NCBI GenBank assembly: GCA_023427985.1
Contig: JAEYZM010000031.1
Span: 1-54,468, forward strand
Origin: Bacteroidota bacterium
GTDB lineage: Bacteria; Bacteroidota; Bacteroidia; Sphingobacteriales; Sphingobacteriaceae
Direction of reading: 5' to 3'
DNA length: 54,468 nucleotides
Positions 18,464 through 26,300 of this stretch are shown here, piece after piece. A model generated the notes under the pieces. That model did no database searches. It had not been told where the DNA came from and saw nothing but the letters and a program-made list of their open reading frames with translations. The position numbers and the translations under genes were made by a program. Every line of letters begins with the position of its first letter. The first letter of the stretch is position 1.

Positions 18464-19411
18464 TTATTCCATTAGTCCGCGTCCAATTTTACGAATCTTC
18501 CCCTCTGCCTTCATCTCAATTAAAATTTTGTCTAATATACCATTTATAAAACTCTTACTCTTTGGTGTACTAAAATCTTTTGATATGTCGATGTATTCAT
18601 TCATAGTTACCTTGGTAGGTATCGATTGAAAGTACACCAATTCTGCAATAGCCATTTTCATTAAGATAACATCCACTAATGCAATTCGATCCACTTCCCA
18701 ATTCTGTGTCTTATCGGCAATTAGCTTCTCATAATCCTCAGAATTCAATAAAGTCTTATTGTACAAATCCAATGCAAACTGCTGATCTTCTTCCCAGTTT
18801 GCAGTGATTGGGAGAATATCAATTTTCTTTTCAGCTTGTTCTTTGAATGAGCGTACCGTTTTAAGAACCATCCCATCGACCGATTGTTTATCGACCGGCC
18901 AATTGATAAACTGTTCTTCAAAAAACTGCTCCAATAATGGATCGGGAATCAATATATTTTTATAAATGTTATTAATGCATTCTCTTTCGACTTCCATCGA
19001 TTTAACTTCCTTAGCAGCATACTCTTTATACGCAACATCGGCCTTCAACTTATTATAAATTTCACGCAGTAACACCAACTCATCTGTCCAAGAAATTTTA
19101 TATTTCTTTAACAGATCTTTGAATGTTGCATCTTGTTTTAATAATTGAATAAACTGATTGTTTTGAAGGATAGCACTTGCTTGTAAGTCATCCTCGCTTG
19201 GTAAGAATTTAGAAGAGCGTTCTTCTACATCCATTGCTTCGAAATCACTTAATTCAATAAGTAATTGCAAGGACTTGATATACGCTTTATGAACAGAAAG
19301 TATGGAGTCGAGCAAGGTTTTTTCAAACGATTTGCGATCCTTTACCTCTGCTTGATGAAAAGCATAAATGGTCTGAAAAGCTTTAATTCTAAGGTGACGG
19401 CGATTTAGCAT
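18464..19411 (-). CDS. nusB: Transcription antitermination factor NusB (long Bacteroidota form)
   Basis: A 315-residue protein, about twice the length of E. coli NusB. The canonical helical NusB fold lies in the C-terminal half (about 175-305: DRIALVDVILMKMAIAELVYF, then PTKVTMNEYIDISKDFSTPKSKSFINGILDKI). The N-terminus begins MLNRRHLRIKAFQTIYAF, also NusB-like, so the protein seems to have a long insertion. It would bind BoxA RNA with NusE during rRNA transcription. It heads nusB-DUF1573-yajC. Confidence 0.9.
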   Translation of the reverse strand: MLNRRHLRIKAFQTIYAFHQAEVKDRKSFEKTLLDSILSVHKAYIKSLQLLIELSDFEAMDVEERSSKFLPSEDDLQASAILQNNQFIQLLKQDATFKDLLKKYKISWTDELVLLREIYNKLKADVAYKEYAAKEVKSMEVERECINNIYKNILIPDPLLEQFFEEQFINWPVDKQSVDGMVLKTVRSFKEQAEKKIDILPITANWEEDQQFALDLYNKTLLNSEDYEKLIADKTQNWEVDRIALVDVILMKMAIAELVYFQSIPTKVTMNEYIDISKDFSTPKSKSFINGILDKILIEMKAEGKIRKIGRGLME

Positions 19412-19460
19412 AAAGAACGATTTTGGGGTAGAAAAATCTACCCCTATAATTTAAATAATA

Positions 19461-20546
19461 TTAATAGCAAGCTTTGATTCTACGTATGTCGTTGATACGT
19501 TTTTCTGCAATTCTATTAGCAGCTTCATACGTTGGAATGTTTTCATCTTTAGATTTTTTCAAAATTTCTAAAGTAACATCGTAAATATGTTCTGTTTTTT
19601 CCATAGCACGTTTAGCGCTATATCCCATCAATTCTGAGTAAACATTGATTAATCCGCCGGCATTGATTAAGAAATCAGGAGCATATAAAATTCCTTTTTC
19701 CATTACCATTCTACCGTGAACATCTTCGTCGGCAAGCTGATTGTTAGCAGCACCTGCAATAATTGCACATTTCAATTTTGAAAGTGTATCCGTGTTTACT
19801 GTAGCACCTAATGCACATGGAGCATACACATCGATATCCAAATCGTATAAATTGTTATTCGCTACAACTTCTGCACCGTATTTTTTAGAAATTTCTGCAA
19901 GGCGCTCTTCGTTAATATCGGTGATGTATACTTTCGCATTTTCAGCGCGTAAATGTTTTACTAAATTCTCACCGACATGACCAACACCTTGTACAGCCAC
20001 TACTTTACCCGATAAGCTATCGTTACCCCATAAAGTTTGAGCACAAGCTTTCATACCCATGAAAACTCCGTAAGCAGTTACTGGCGATGGATCGCCTAGT
20101 CCGCCCAGGGATTCAGGAATACCTGCAACATGGTTGGTTTCCATTTTAATGTACTCCATGTCTTTAGGGCTGGTACCCACATCTTCTGCGGTGATGTATT
20201 CGCCATTTAAATTTTCGATGCACTTACCATATCTACGCATCATGGCTTCCGACTTGTCTTTTTTAGAATCACCAATGATTACTGCTTTACCACCTCCAAG
20301 GTTCAAGCCTGTAATCGCAGCTTTATAAGTCATCCCTCTCGATAAACGCAATACATCGTTCAGGGCTTCGCCTTCCGATTTGTAGTTCCACATACGTGTT
20401 CCACCTAATGCGGGACCTAATGTAGTGTCGTGAATCGCGACGATTGCTTTCAATCCAGTTGCTTTATCGTAACAGAAAACCACTTTTTGGTGGTCATTTT
20501 CTGCCATTTGATTAAAGACTGAGTAATCTCCTAAAATATCTGACAT
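19461..20546 (-). CDS. Leucine dehydrogenase (Glu/Leu/Phe/Val dehydrogenase family)
   Basis: A 361-residue NAD-dependent enzyme that deaminates branched-chain amino acids. The amino-acid domain has GGTRMWNY and GMTYKAAITGLNLGGGKA, with the catalytic lysines; ITAEDVGTSPKDM follows, then the NAD-binding VAVQGVGHVGENL. The length matches leucine dehydrogenases, not the longer glutamate dehydrogenases. It has a very good promoter at 20586-20615 and stands 49 bases before nusB. With HMG-CoA lyase at 5 kb it supports leucine use. Confidence 0.88.
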   Translation of the reverse strand: MSDILGDYSVFNQMAENDHQKVVFCYDKATGLKAIVAIHDTTLGPALGGTRMWNYKSEGEALNDVLRLSRGMTYKAAITGLNLGGGKAVIIGDSKKDKSEAMMRRYGKCIENLNGEYITAEDVGTSPKDMEYIKMETNHVAGIPESLGGLGDPSPVTAYGVFMGMKACAQTLWGNDSLSGKVVAVQGVGHVGENLVKHLRAENAKVYITDINEERLAEISKKYGAEVVANNNLYDLDIDVYAPCALGATVNTDTLSKLKCAIIAGAANNQLADEDVHGRMVMEKGILYAPDFLINAGGLINVYSELMGYSAKRAMEKTEHIYDVTLEILKKSKDENIPTYEAANRIAEKRINDIRRIKACY

Positions 20547-20585
20547 TCGATTTATATTTTTGTTAAATAATTCAACTAAGGCCTA

Positions 20586-20615
20586 CAAAACTAGGCAATT
20601 TTTTGAATTGACCAA
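20586..20615 (-). promoter_or_regulatory. Promoter of the leucine dehydrogenase gene with palindromic -7 region
   Basis: On the minus strand TTG, 19 bases, then TAGTTTTG match the Bacteroidota -33/-7 consensus. The -7 box lies inside GCCTA-caaaac-TAGGC (20581-20596), a perfect 5-bp inverted repeat that could be an operator. It leaves a leader of roughly 35 bases before the ATG. Confidence 0.7.
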
Positions 20616-20626
20616 TAATTATACGC

Positions 20627-22420
20627 ATGAAAGAGCTAAAATCTATCAACAAATACTTATGGAAATACAAGTACCGATTGCTATTGGGCTTCATTTTCAT
20701 ACTCTTATCCAATTGGTTTGGCGTCTTTCCTGCTCAAGTCATCCGTCTAGCTTTCGACTTAGTCAAAGAAGAGATCAATACCTATCAATCGCTCAGCGGT
20801 TTCCAAGCACAAAGTCAATATTATCAAGTATTTATAAGTATCGTTCTGTTTTTCGGCTTCATCATTTTTACTGTCGCCTTCATCAAAGGGGTCTTTATGT
20901 TTTTCATGCGTCAGACCATTATCGTCATGTCGCGACTCATTGAATACGATATGAAGAATGAAATTTATGCCCATTATCAGGTACTCAACCTATCCTTTTA
21001 TAGAAAAAACAATACGGGCGATTTGATGAATCGTGTGAGTGAAGATGTGAGCAGGGTGCGCATGTACATTGGCCCAGCCATCATGTACACCTTAAACCTA
21101 TTGGTACTGTTTGTTTTGGTCATTAGCACCATGTTGGCTGTCAACGTAAAACTTACCCTCTACTCCATCATCCCACTACCCTTTTTATTTCTAGCCATCT
21201 ATTACGTACAAAGCCTTATCAATAAAAAATCGGAAGAAATTCAGGAGCAACTCTCCCATCTTTCCACGAATATTCAAGAGAACTTTTCAGGCATACGCGT
21301 CATCAAAGCCTTTGTAAGAGAGCACAGCATCACCCAAGCCTTCAATACATCGGCAGAAATGTATAAAACAAAATCCATGGATCTGGTGAAAATCCAAGCG
21401 GTATTTTTTCCAACGGTAATGGCATTGGTTGGAATAAGCACCATTCTTACCGTATATATTGGTGGACAGGAAGTAATAAAAGGTAGTATTACTGCCGGAA
21501 ACATCGCCGAATTTATTGTCTATGTAAACATGCTTACTTGGCCCGTGGCATCGGTTGGATGGGTCACTTCATTGGTCCAACGTGCTGCAGCTTCACAAAA
21601 GCGCATCAACGAATTTTTAGATACAGAGCCGGAAATAAAAAATACGAATGCCGATGTGTTAGCGCTCCCCGAAATGCTTGGCCGTATTGAATTTAAGTCG
21701 GTAAGCTTTACTTATCCCGACACAGGTATTCAGGCATTGAAAGATGTGAGTTTTGTGTTGGAACCGAACGAAACATTGGCCATTACTGGTAGAACGGGTT
21801 CCGGAAAATCGACCATTGCAAACCTTTTATTTCGTATGTACGATGTGAGTGATGGTGAGATTTTACTCGATAATTTAAGTATTCGAACTTGGCCATTGTA
21901 CGAATTCAGAAAAAAAATATCCTTGGTGCCGCAAGAAGTGTTCTTGTTTTCCGATACTATAAAAAATAATATCGGATTCGGTCTCGATGAGTTTACGAAC
22001 GAACAAGTAATCACTGCCGCAAAGAAAGCAGCCATTTATGAAAACATCATGCAATTTGAAGATGGCTTTGAAACCAAAGTTGGTGAGCGTGGTATTACAC
22101 TTTCGGGCGGACAAAAGCAACGTGTATCTATAGCTCGAGCCATCATAAAAAATCCAAGCATTATGATATTCGACGATGCATTGTCGGCCGTTGATACCAA
22201 GACCGAAGAAGCTATACTTCAATCGCTTAAAGAAATCATGAGCAATAGAACCAGCATCATCATATCGCATAGAATTTCCACATTAAAGCATGCCGATAAG
22301 ATTCTATTTTTAGAAGATGGTAGAATATTGGAAAGCGGTACACATCAGCAACTTCTGGATAAAAATGGAGCCTACGCAGAGTTGTACCAAAAACAATTAT
22401 TAGAGGAAGAAAGGGTCTAA
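20627..22420 (+). CDS. ABC exporter, fused membrane and ATPase domains (MsbA/multidrug type)
   Basis: A 597-residue half-transporter with six membrane helices (residues about 1-320) and one ATPase domain (about 335-590). Walker A is ITGRTGSGKSTIANLL, the signature is LSGGQKQRVSIARA, and Walker B is IMIFDDALSAVD. The residue after the Walker B Asp516 is Asp517, where most active ATPases have Glu; this substitution is common in one half of heterodimeric exporters, yet no partner gene is adjacent. Substrate (lipid or drug) is undetermined. It is divergent from leucine dehydrogenase. Confidence 0.88.
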   Translation: MKELKSINKYLWKYKYRLLLGFIFILLSNWFGVFPAQVIRLAFDLVKEEINTYQSLSGFQAQSQYYQVFISIVLFFGFIIFTVAFIKGVFMFFMRQTIIVMSRLIEYDMKNEIYAHYQVLNLSFYRKNNTGDLMNRVSEDVSRVRMYIGPAIMYTLNLLVLFVLVISTMLAVNVKLTLYSIIPLPFLFLAIYYVQSLINKKSEEIQEQLSHLSTNIQENFSGIRVIKAFVREHSITQAFNTSAEMYKTKSMDLVKIQAVFFPTVMALVGISTILTVYIGGQEVIKGSITAGNIAEFIVYVNMLTWPVASVGWVTSLVQRAAASQKRINEFLDTEPEIKNTNADVLALPEMLGRIEFKSVSFTYPDTGIQALKDVSFVLEPNETLAITGRTGSGKSTIANLLFRMYDVSDGEILLDNLSIRTWPLYEFRKKISLVPQEVFLFSDTIKNNIGFGLDEFTNEQVITAAKKAAIYENIMQFEDGFETKVGERGITLSGGQKQRVSIARAIIKNPSIMIFDDALSAVDTKTEEAILQSLKEIMSNRTSIIISHRISTLKHADKILFLEDGRILESGTHQQLLDKNGAYAELYQKQLLEEERV

Positions 22421-22510
22421 AGGATTTAAAAATGTAGAAATGTGAATAAAAGAGCGTTTGGAAGTTTGAAATTAAATACTTTTATTTACTGCATATTTAT
22501 TTAATAAAAC

Positions 22511-22828
22511 ATGGGAGAATTTGAAAATAAAGACAGAGAAGAGGTGTATTCAAAGAAAGTAAGAGCGGGAAAGAGAACTTATTTTTTTGATGTGAAGTCG
22601 ACCAGAAGTAACGATTACTACATCACAATCACCGAGAGCAAGAAAAGAATGGAAGATGGCGTGTTCGTGAAACATAAAATTTTCCTTTACAAAGAAGACT
22701 TTGAAAAATTCATGGAAGGTCTGAAAGATACGGTTGAATACATAAAATCGAATCAAGAAGTTGTTGAAAGAAGATACGAAGATTTCAACGGCACAAGCTC
22801 AGGTCCGGATATCGACTTTGAAATTTAA
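22511..22828 (+). CDS. DUF3276 (PUR-like) nucleic-acid-binding protein
   Basis: A 105-residue protein with the DUF3276 pattern: EVYSKKVRAGKRTYFFDVKS, then DYYITITESKK and KIFLYKEDFEKFMEGL. The family resembles eukaryotic Pur-alpha, whose single domain binds single-stranded DNA or RNA. Its role in Bacteroidota is unknown. It stands alone between the exporter and agmatinase genes, with its own terminator. Confidence 0.9.
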   Translation: MGEFENKDREEVYSKKVRAGKRTYFFDVKSTRSNDYYITITESKKRMEDGVFVKHKIFLYKEDFEKFMEGLKDTVEYIKSNQEVVERRYEDFNGTSSGPDIDFEI

Positions 22829-22832
22829 TAAG

Positions 22833-22855
22833 AGCCCCTTTATGGGGCTTTTTCT
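22833..22855 (+). terminator. Intrinsic terminator after the DUF3276 gene
   Basis: AGCCCC and GGGGCT form a 6-bp stem around a short AT loop, followed by a T-rich tract that continues into a heptad array. Confidence 0.85.
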
Positions 22856-22878
22856 TTTTTCTATTTTCTATTTTCTTA
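22851..22878 (+). repeat. Heptad array (TTTCTAT type), 4 units
   Basis: Four units in strict 7-base phase: TTTCTTT, TTTCTAT, TTTCTAT, TTTCTTA. The same TTTCTAT heptad recurs at 47127, 47156 and 52446. It follows directly on the DUF3276 terminator. Confidence 0.6.
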
Positions 22879-22897
22879 AATAGACCGATGGATTTCC

Positions 22898-22914
22898 TAT
22901 CTTTGCGGAAATTA
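22898..22914 (+). promoter_or_regulatory. Promoter of the agmatinase gene, shared 17-mer
   Basis: TATCTTTG is a -7 box; the 17 bases TATCTTTGCGGAAATTA are identical to those at 48209-48225 before arginine decarboxylase, and both lie 24 bases from box start to ATG. Confidence 0.65.
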
Positions 22915-22921
22915 AAAATCA

Positions 22922-23815
22922 ATGAAAGTTTTAGGAACAGATCATAACTTCTTAGGTTTAGAAGAGGAAAACTTATTCTCCTTTGAAAACGCAAAATACT
23001 TAATCCAATCGGTGCCCTACGAGCACACATCTTCGTATTTAGAAGGCTCGGCAAAAGGTCCTGCTGCAATTATTGAAGCATCGAAATACGTAGAGTTTTA
23101 CGATGAGGAACTCGATATGGAAACCGTTCGTACTGCGCCAATAGCAACCTTAGAAGCAATGCAATTTGGGACTAAGGTCGATGAAGAAGCAGTAGCACAC
23201 ATCGAAGCGGAAACATCGAAATTAATTGACACAGGAAAATTTGTAGTTTCATTTGGAGCGGAGCATACTGTAACTTATGGTTTTGTTAGAGCTTTCGCAA
23301 AACGCTTTGAGAATTTAAGTGTATTGCAAATTGATGCGCATTCCGACTTACGTGAAGCATATCACGATAATCCTTATTCGCATGCATCGGTAATGGCGAG
23401 AGTGAAAGACATGGGGATTACAATTTGTCAAGCTGGTATACGTGCACAATGCATTGAAGAGGCAAATGAAATTAAAAACAATCCTAAAATTCATACGGCC
23501 TACGCGCATAAAATTAGAACAAATCCGAATTGGATTTCTGAACTAGTTTCGAACTTAACAGAGAACGTTTACATTACGATTGATGCCGATGGATTTGATC
23601 CGAGCATTATGCCTGCTGTTGGTACAGCGGAACCGAATGGATTGTTCTGGAATGAAACCCTTGACTTATTGAGAGAGACCTGCAGAACAAAAAATGTGGT
23701 AGGTTTTGATATTGTAGAATGTGCACCAATGGAAGGAAGTATCTTATCGGAATACACCCTTGCAAAATTGGCATATAGAATTATTGGATACATTGAAAAA
23801 TTTAGCAAAAAATAA
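22922..23815 (+). CDS. speB: Agmatinase (ureohydrolase family)
   Basis: A 297-residue binuclear manganese enzyme. Metal ligands are visible in SFGAEHTVT, QIDAHSDLR and ITIDADGFDPSI; the length and the GLFWNETLDLLRETC region favour agmatinase over arginase. It would convert agmatine to putrescine plus urea, using the product of arginine decarboxylase encoded at 48.2 kb. Its stop codon overlaps the ATG of the next gene by one base (TAATG), which suggests coupled translation with the membrane protein. Confidence 0.85.
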   Translation: MKVLGTDHNFLGLEEENLFSFENAKYLIQSVPYEHTSSYLEGSAKGPAAIIEASKYVEFYDEELDMETVRTAPIATLEAMQFGTKVDEEAVAHIEAETSKLIDTGKFVVSFGAEHTVTYGFVRAFAKRFENLSVLQIDAHSDLREAYHDNPYSHASVMARVKDMGITICQAGIRAQCIEEANEIKNNPKIHTAYAHKIRTNPNWISELVSNLTENVYITIDADGFDPSIMPAVGTAEPNGLFWNETLDLLRETCRTKNVVGFDIVECAPMEGSILSEYTLAKLAYRIIGYIEKFSKK

Positions 23816-24918
23816 TGTTTAAAAAGTATCAGAATTACTGGGGCTTCATCGCTTTTGCTATCGGGATTTATTTGTTCTGGTACTTTAGAATCATTTTGTT
23901 GTATTTATTTTTTGCCATGTGTTTGACCTTTATACTCAATCCATTGGTGAATTATTTCAACAAAGGAAAATTAGTAAAAATTCGAGTGCCTCGAATGCTG
24001 GCAACCATTCTTGCGTTTATTATTTTATTTGCAGTTATTGGATTATTCGGCATTACGATTTTCCCTTTGATTAACCAAGAATTTAACCACCTCAAAGACA
24101 TCGACCCCAATAAGCTCACCAATATATTTGATACTCAAATTTATTATATCGAACATCTGTTATTAGAAAATCATATCGTTGAAAATCAACCTGGATATTT
24201 AAAACCGAGCATTATTGAAGAGTTGAGCAGCTTAATGAACAAACAAAATGCAGAAAGTGTGTTGAGCAATGTATTTAGTGGCTTAACAAATGGGTTCATT
24301 GCATTGTTCTCTATTTTTTTCATTAGTTTCTTTTCTTTAAAAGATGAAAACCTTCTAAAAAAATCAATTGCTACAATTATTCCTGGTAAATATTATGTCG
24401 ATTATATAGCGGTATTTAACAGCATAGAAAATTTATTATCGAGGTATTTCATAGGCTTGTTAATTCAAGCTTCCTTAATATCAACGATTGTAGCTATTGC
24501 ATTATCATTAATAGGAGTTCAAAATTTTTTATTGATTGGAATATTAGTGGGCATCATCAATGTGATCCCCTATTTGGGTCAAGTGATTTCAGTATTCTTG
24601 GCATTAAGCTTAGCGGTAGCATCGAATATCGATATCATCAATTCATCGGAATTATTGTATTTCCTATTAAGCATTACTGGAATTGTAGTAGGAACTCAAA
24701 CCCTAGATAGTTTTATTTTCCAACCGCTCATATTTTCGAAAAGTGTACGCGCACATCCACTTGAAATTTTCTTGATGGTATTTGTGGGCGGCACCATCGG
24801 CGGACCATTCGGAATGTTTTTAGCCATTCCTGTGTACACCATTGTGAAAGTAAGCTTTAATGGATTTTATAGAGTGTGGAAGAAGAAAGTAGCGGTTGGG
24901 GAAATGGAAAATAGATAA
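23815..24918 (+). CDS. AI-2E family transporter (TqsA/PerM-like membrane protein)
   Basis: A 367-residue protein with about seven or eight membrane helices: two near the N-terminus, a long extracytoplasmic loop (about 85-155), then helices including LLIGILVGIINVIPYLGQVISVFLALS, whose NVIPYLG core is the family hallmark. Members move AI-2, sodium or other small solutes. Coupling to agmatinase makes a link to polyamine or urea transport possible, but nothing in the sequence shows it. The stop codon leads directly into a heptad array. Confidence 0.85.
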   Translation: MFKKYQNYWGFIAFAIGIYLFWYFRIILLYLFFAMCLTFILNPLVNYFNKGKLVKIRVPRMLATILAFIILFAVIGLFGITIFPLINQEFNHLKDIDPNKLTNIFDTQIYYIEHLLLENHIVENQPGYLKPSIIEELSSLMNKQNAESVLSNVFSGLTNGFIALFSIFFISFFSLKDENLLKKSIATIIPGKYYVDYIAVFNSIENLLSRYFIGLLIQASLISTIVAIALSLIGVQNFLLIGILVGIINVIPYLGQVISVFLALSLAVASNIDIINSSELLYFLLSITGIVVGTQTLDSFIFQPLIFSKSVRAHPLEIFLMVFVGGTIGGPFGMFLAIPVYTIVKVSFNGFYRVWKKKVAVGEMENR

Positions 24919-24920
24919 TT

Positions 24921-25011
24921 AAGAATTAAGAGTTAAGAACTTAGAATTAAGAACTAAGAACTAAGAACTAAGAACTAAGAACTAAGAACTAAGAACTAAG
25001 AATTAAGAATT
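24921..25011 (+). repeat. Array of 13 heptads (AAGAACT/AAGAATT)
   Basis: Thirteen consecutive 7-base units in unbroken phase; eight are AAGAACT, three AAGAATT, plus AAGAGTT and TAGAATT as variants. It starts 2 bases after the AI-2E-type gene stop codon. The same heptad appears at 26287-26300 at the far end of ychF. There are no spacers, so it is not a CRISPR. Confidence 0.9.
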
Positions 25012-25070
25012 AAATATTTAAAATATAATATTAAAAATTAAAAAAAGTATACCTCTTGAATACGTTCATC

Positions 25071-25174
25071 ATTCGAGCATACGAACCTTCGAGCATTCGA
25101 ACACACGAACCTTCGAGCATTCGAGCACACGAACATTCGAACCCATGAACCCAAGAGCATACGAACACACGAAC
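25071..25174 (+). repeat. Array of 13 octads (consensus nnwCGArC) ending one base before the ychF ATG
   Basis: Thirteen 8-base units in unbroken phase, such as ATTCGAGC, ATACGAAC, CTTCGAGC and ACACGAAC. The last four bases are GAAC or GAGC in every unit, while the first three vary. The array fills the whole leader of ychF and stops one base before its start codon. No -7 box is visible between the array and the ATG. Confidence 0.9.
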
Positions 25175-25175
25175 T

Positions 25176-26273
25176 ATGGCATTGCAATGTGGAATTGTAG
25201 GATTACCAAACGTAGGTAAATCGACATTATTTAATTGTTTATCGAATGCGAAAGCGCAAGCAGCGAATTTTCCATTTTGTACCATCGAACCAAATGTTGG
25301 AGTAATAACGGTACCGGATCCTCGCTTAACGAAATTGGCAGAATTGGTGAATCCTCAAAAAGTGGTTCCAAATACGATTGAGATTGTAGACATCGCTGGA
25401 TTGGTAAAAGGAGCTAGTAAAGGTGAAGGTTTAGGGAATCAATTTTTAGGAAATATTAGAACCACCAACGCGATTATACATGTATTAAGATGTTTCGACG
25501 ATCCGAATGTGGTGCATGTTGATGGTTCGGTTGATCCGATTCGCGATAAAGAAATTATTGATACCGAATTGCAATTAAAAGATTTGGAATCCGTAGAAAA
25601 GAAATTGCAAAAGGTAGAGAAGTCGGCAAAGACGGGCGACAAGGATGCGAAGAAAGCATTTGAGATTTTATCTGCTTTGAAAGATGCGCTTCTTTCTGGA
25701 AAATCGGCGCGTACAGTTAGTGTTGAAGAAAAAGATTTGGAACATATCAACGACTTACAATTGTTGACCTTGAAACCCGTATTGTATGTATGTAATGTCG
25801 ATGAGAAATCGATCAATACAGGTAATGCATATGTCGACAAGGTAAAAGAAGCTGTGAAAGATGAGAATGCAGAGGTGTTAGTAATATCCGCAGCAATTGA
25901 AGCCGACATTGCACAATTAGAGAGTTACGATGAGCGTAAAATGTTTTTAGATGATTTAGGTCTAGAAGAATCAGGAGTAAACAAATTGATTCGTGCAGCT
26001 TATTCACTATTGAATCTAGCTACCTACTTTACTGCAGGTGTACAAGAAGTGCGTGCTTGGACCATCACCAAAGGAATGACTGCACCACAAGCAGCAGGTG
26101 TAATTCATACCGATTTCGAAAAAGGATTCATCCGTGCAGAAGTAATAAAATATAACGACTTCATCACTTTGGGATCAGAAAACGCATGCAAAGAAGCAGG
26201 CAAATTAGGTGTTGAAGGAAAAGCTTATGTTGTAGAAGACGGAGATATCATGCATTTTAGATTTAATGTATAA
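25176..26273 (+). CDS. ychF: Ribosome-binding ATPase YchF (Obg-like GTPase family)
   Basis: A 365-residue protein of standard length. G1 is GLPNVGKSTLFNCLS, G3 is DIAGLVKGASKGEGLGNQFL, and the C-terminal TGS domain holds TYFTAGVQEVRAWTI and ends IMHFRFNV. YchF prefers ATP and binds ribosomes, with a role in oxidative stress responses. The start ATG follows directly on the octad array, so translation initiation takes place on repeat-derived leader sequence. Confidence 0.95.
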   Translation: MALQCGIVGLPNVGKSTLFNCLSNAKAQAANFPFCTIEPNVGVITVPDPRLTKLAELVNPQKVVPNTIEIVDIAGLVKGASKGEGLGNQFLGNIRTTNAIIHVLRCFDDPNVVHVDGSVDPIRDKEIIDTELQLKDLESVEKKLQKVEKSAKTGDKDAKKAFEILSALKDALLSGKSARTVSVEEKDLEHINDLQLLTLKPVLYVCNVDEKSINTGNAYVDKVKEAVKDENAEVLVISAAIEADIAQLESYDERKMFLDDLGLEESGVNKLIRAAYSLLNLATYFTAGVQEVRAWTITKGMTAPQAAGVIHTDFEKGFIRAEVIKYNDFITLGSENACKEAGKLGVEGKAYVVEDGDIMHFRFNV

Positions 26274-26286
26274 TCTTAATAAAATT

Positions 26287-26300
26287 AAGAGTGAAGAACT
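26287..26300 (+). repeat. Two heptads (AAGAGTG, AAGAACT) between ychF and the T9SS plug gene
   Basis: Two units in 7-base phase fill most of the 25-base gap between convergent genes and reach the stop codon of the plug-protein gene. The second is identical to the main unit of the array at 24921. A short match could be chance. Confidence 0.4.

Noticed and set aside
24921..25174. CRISPR array
   Set aside because: Units are 7 or 8 bases with no spacers of 25-40 bases and no cas genes in the window.
25031..25285. Minus-strand open frame of 84 codons across the octad array and the start of ychF
   Set aside because: Its repetitive peptide (CARMLEGSCVRMLEGSYARM) is a translation of the octads, and it overlaps the well-supported ychF.
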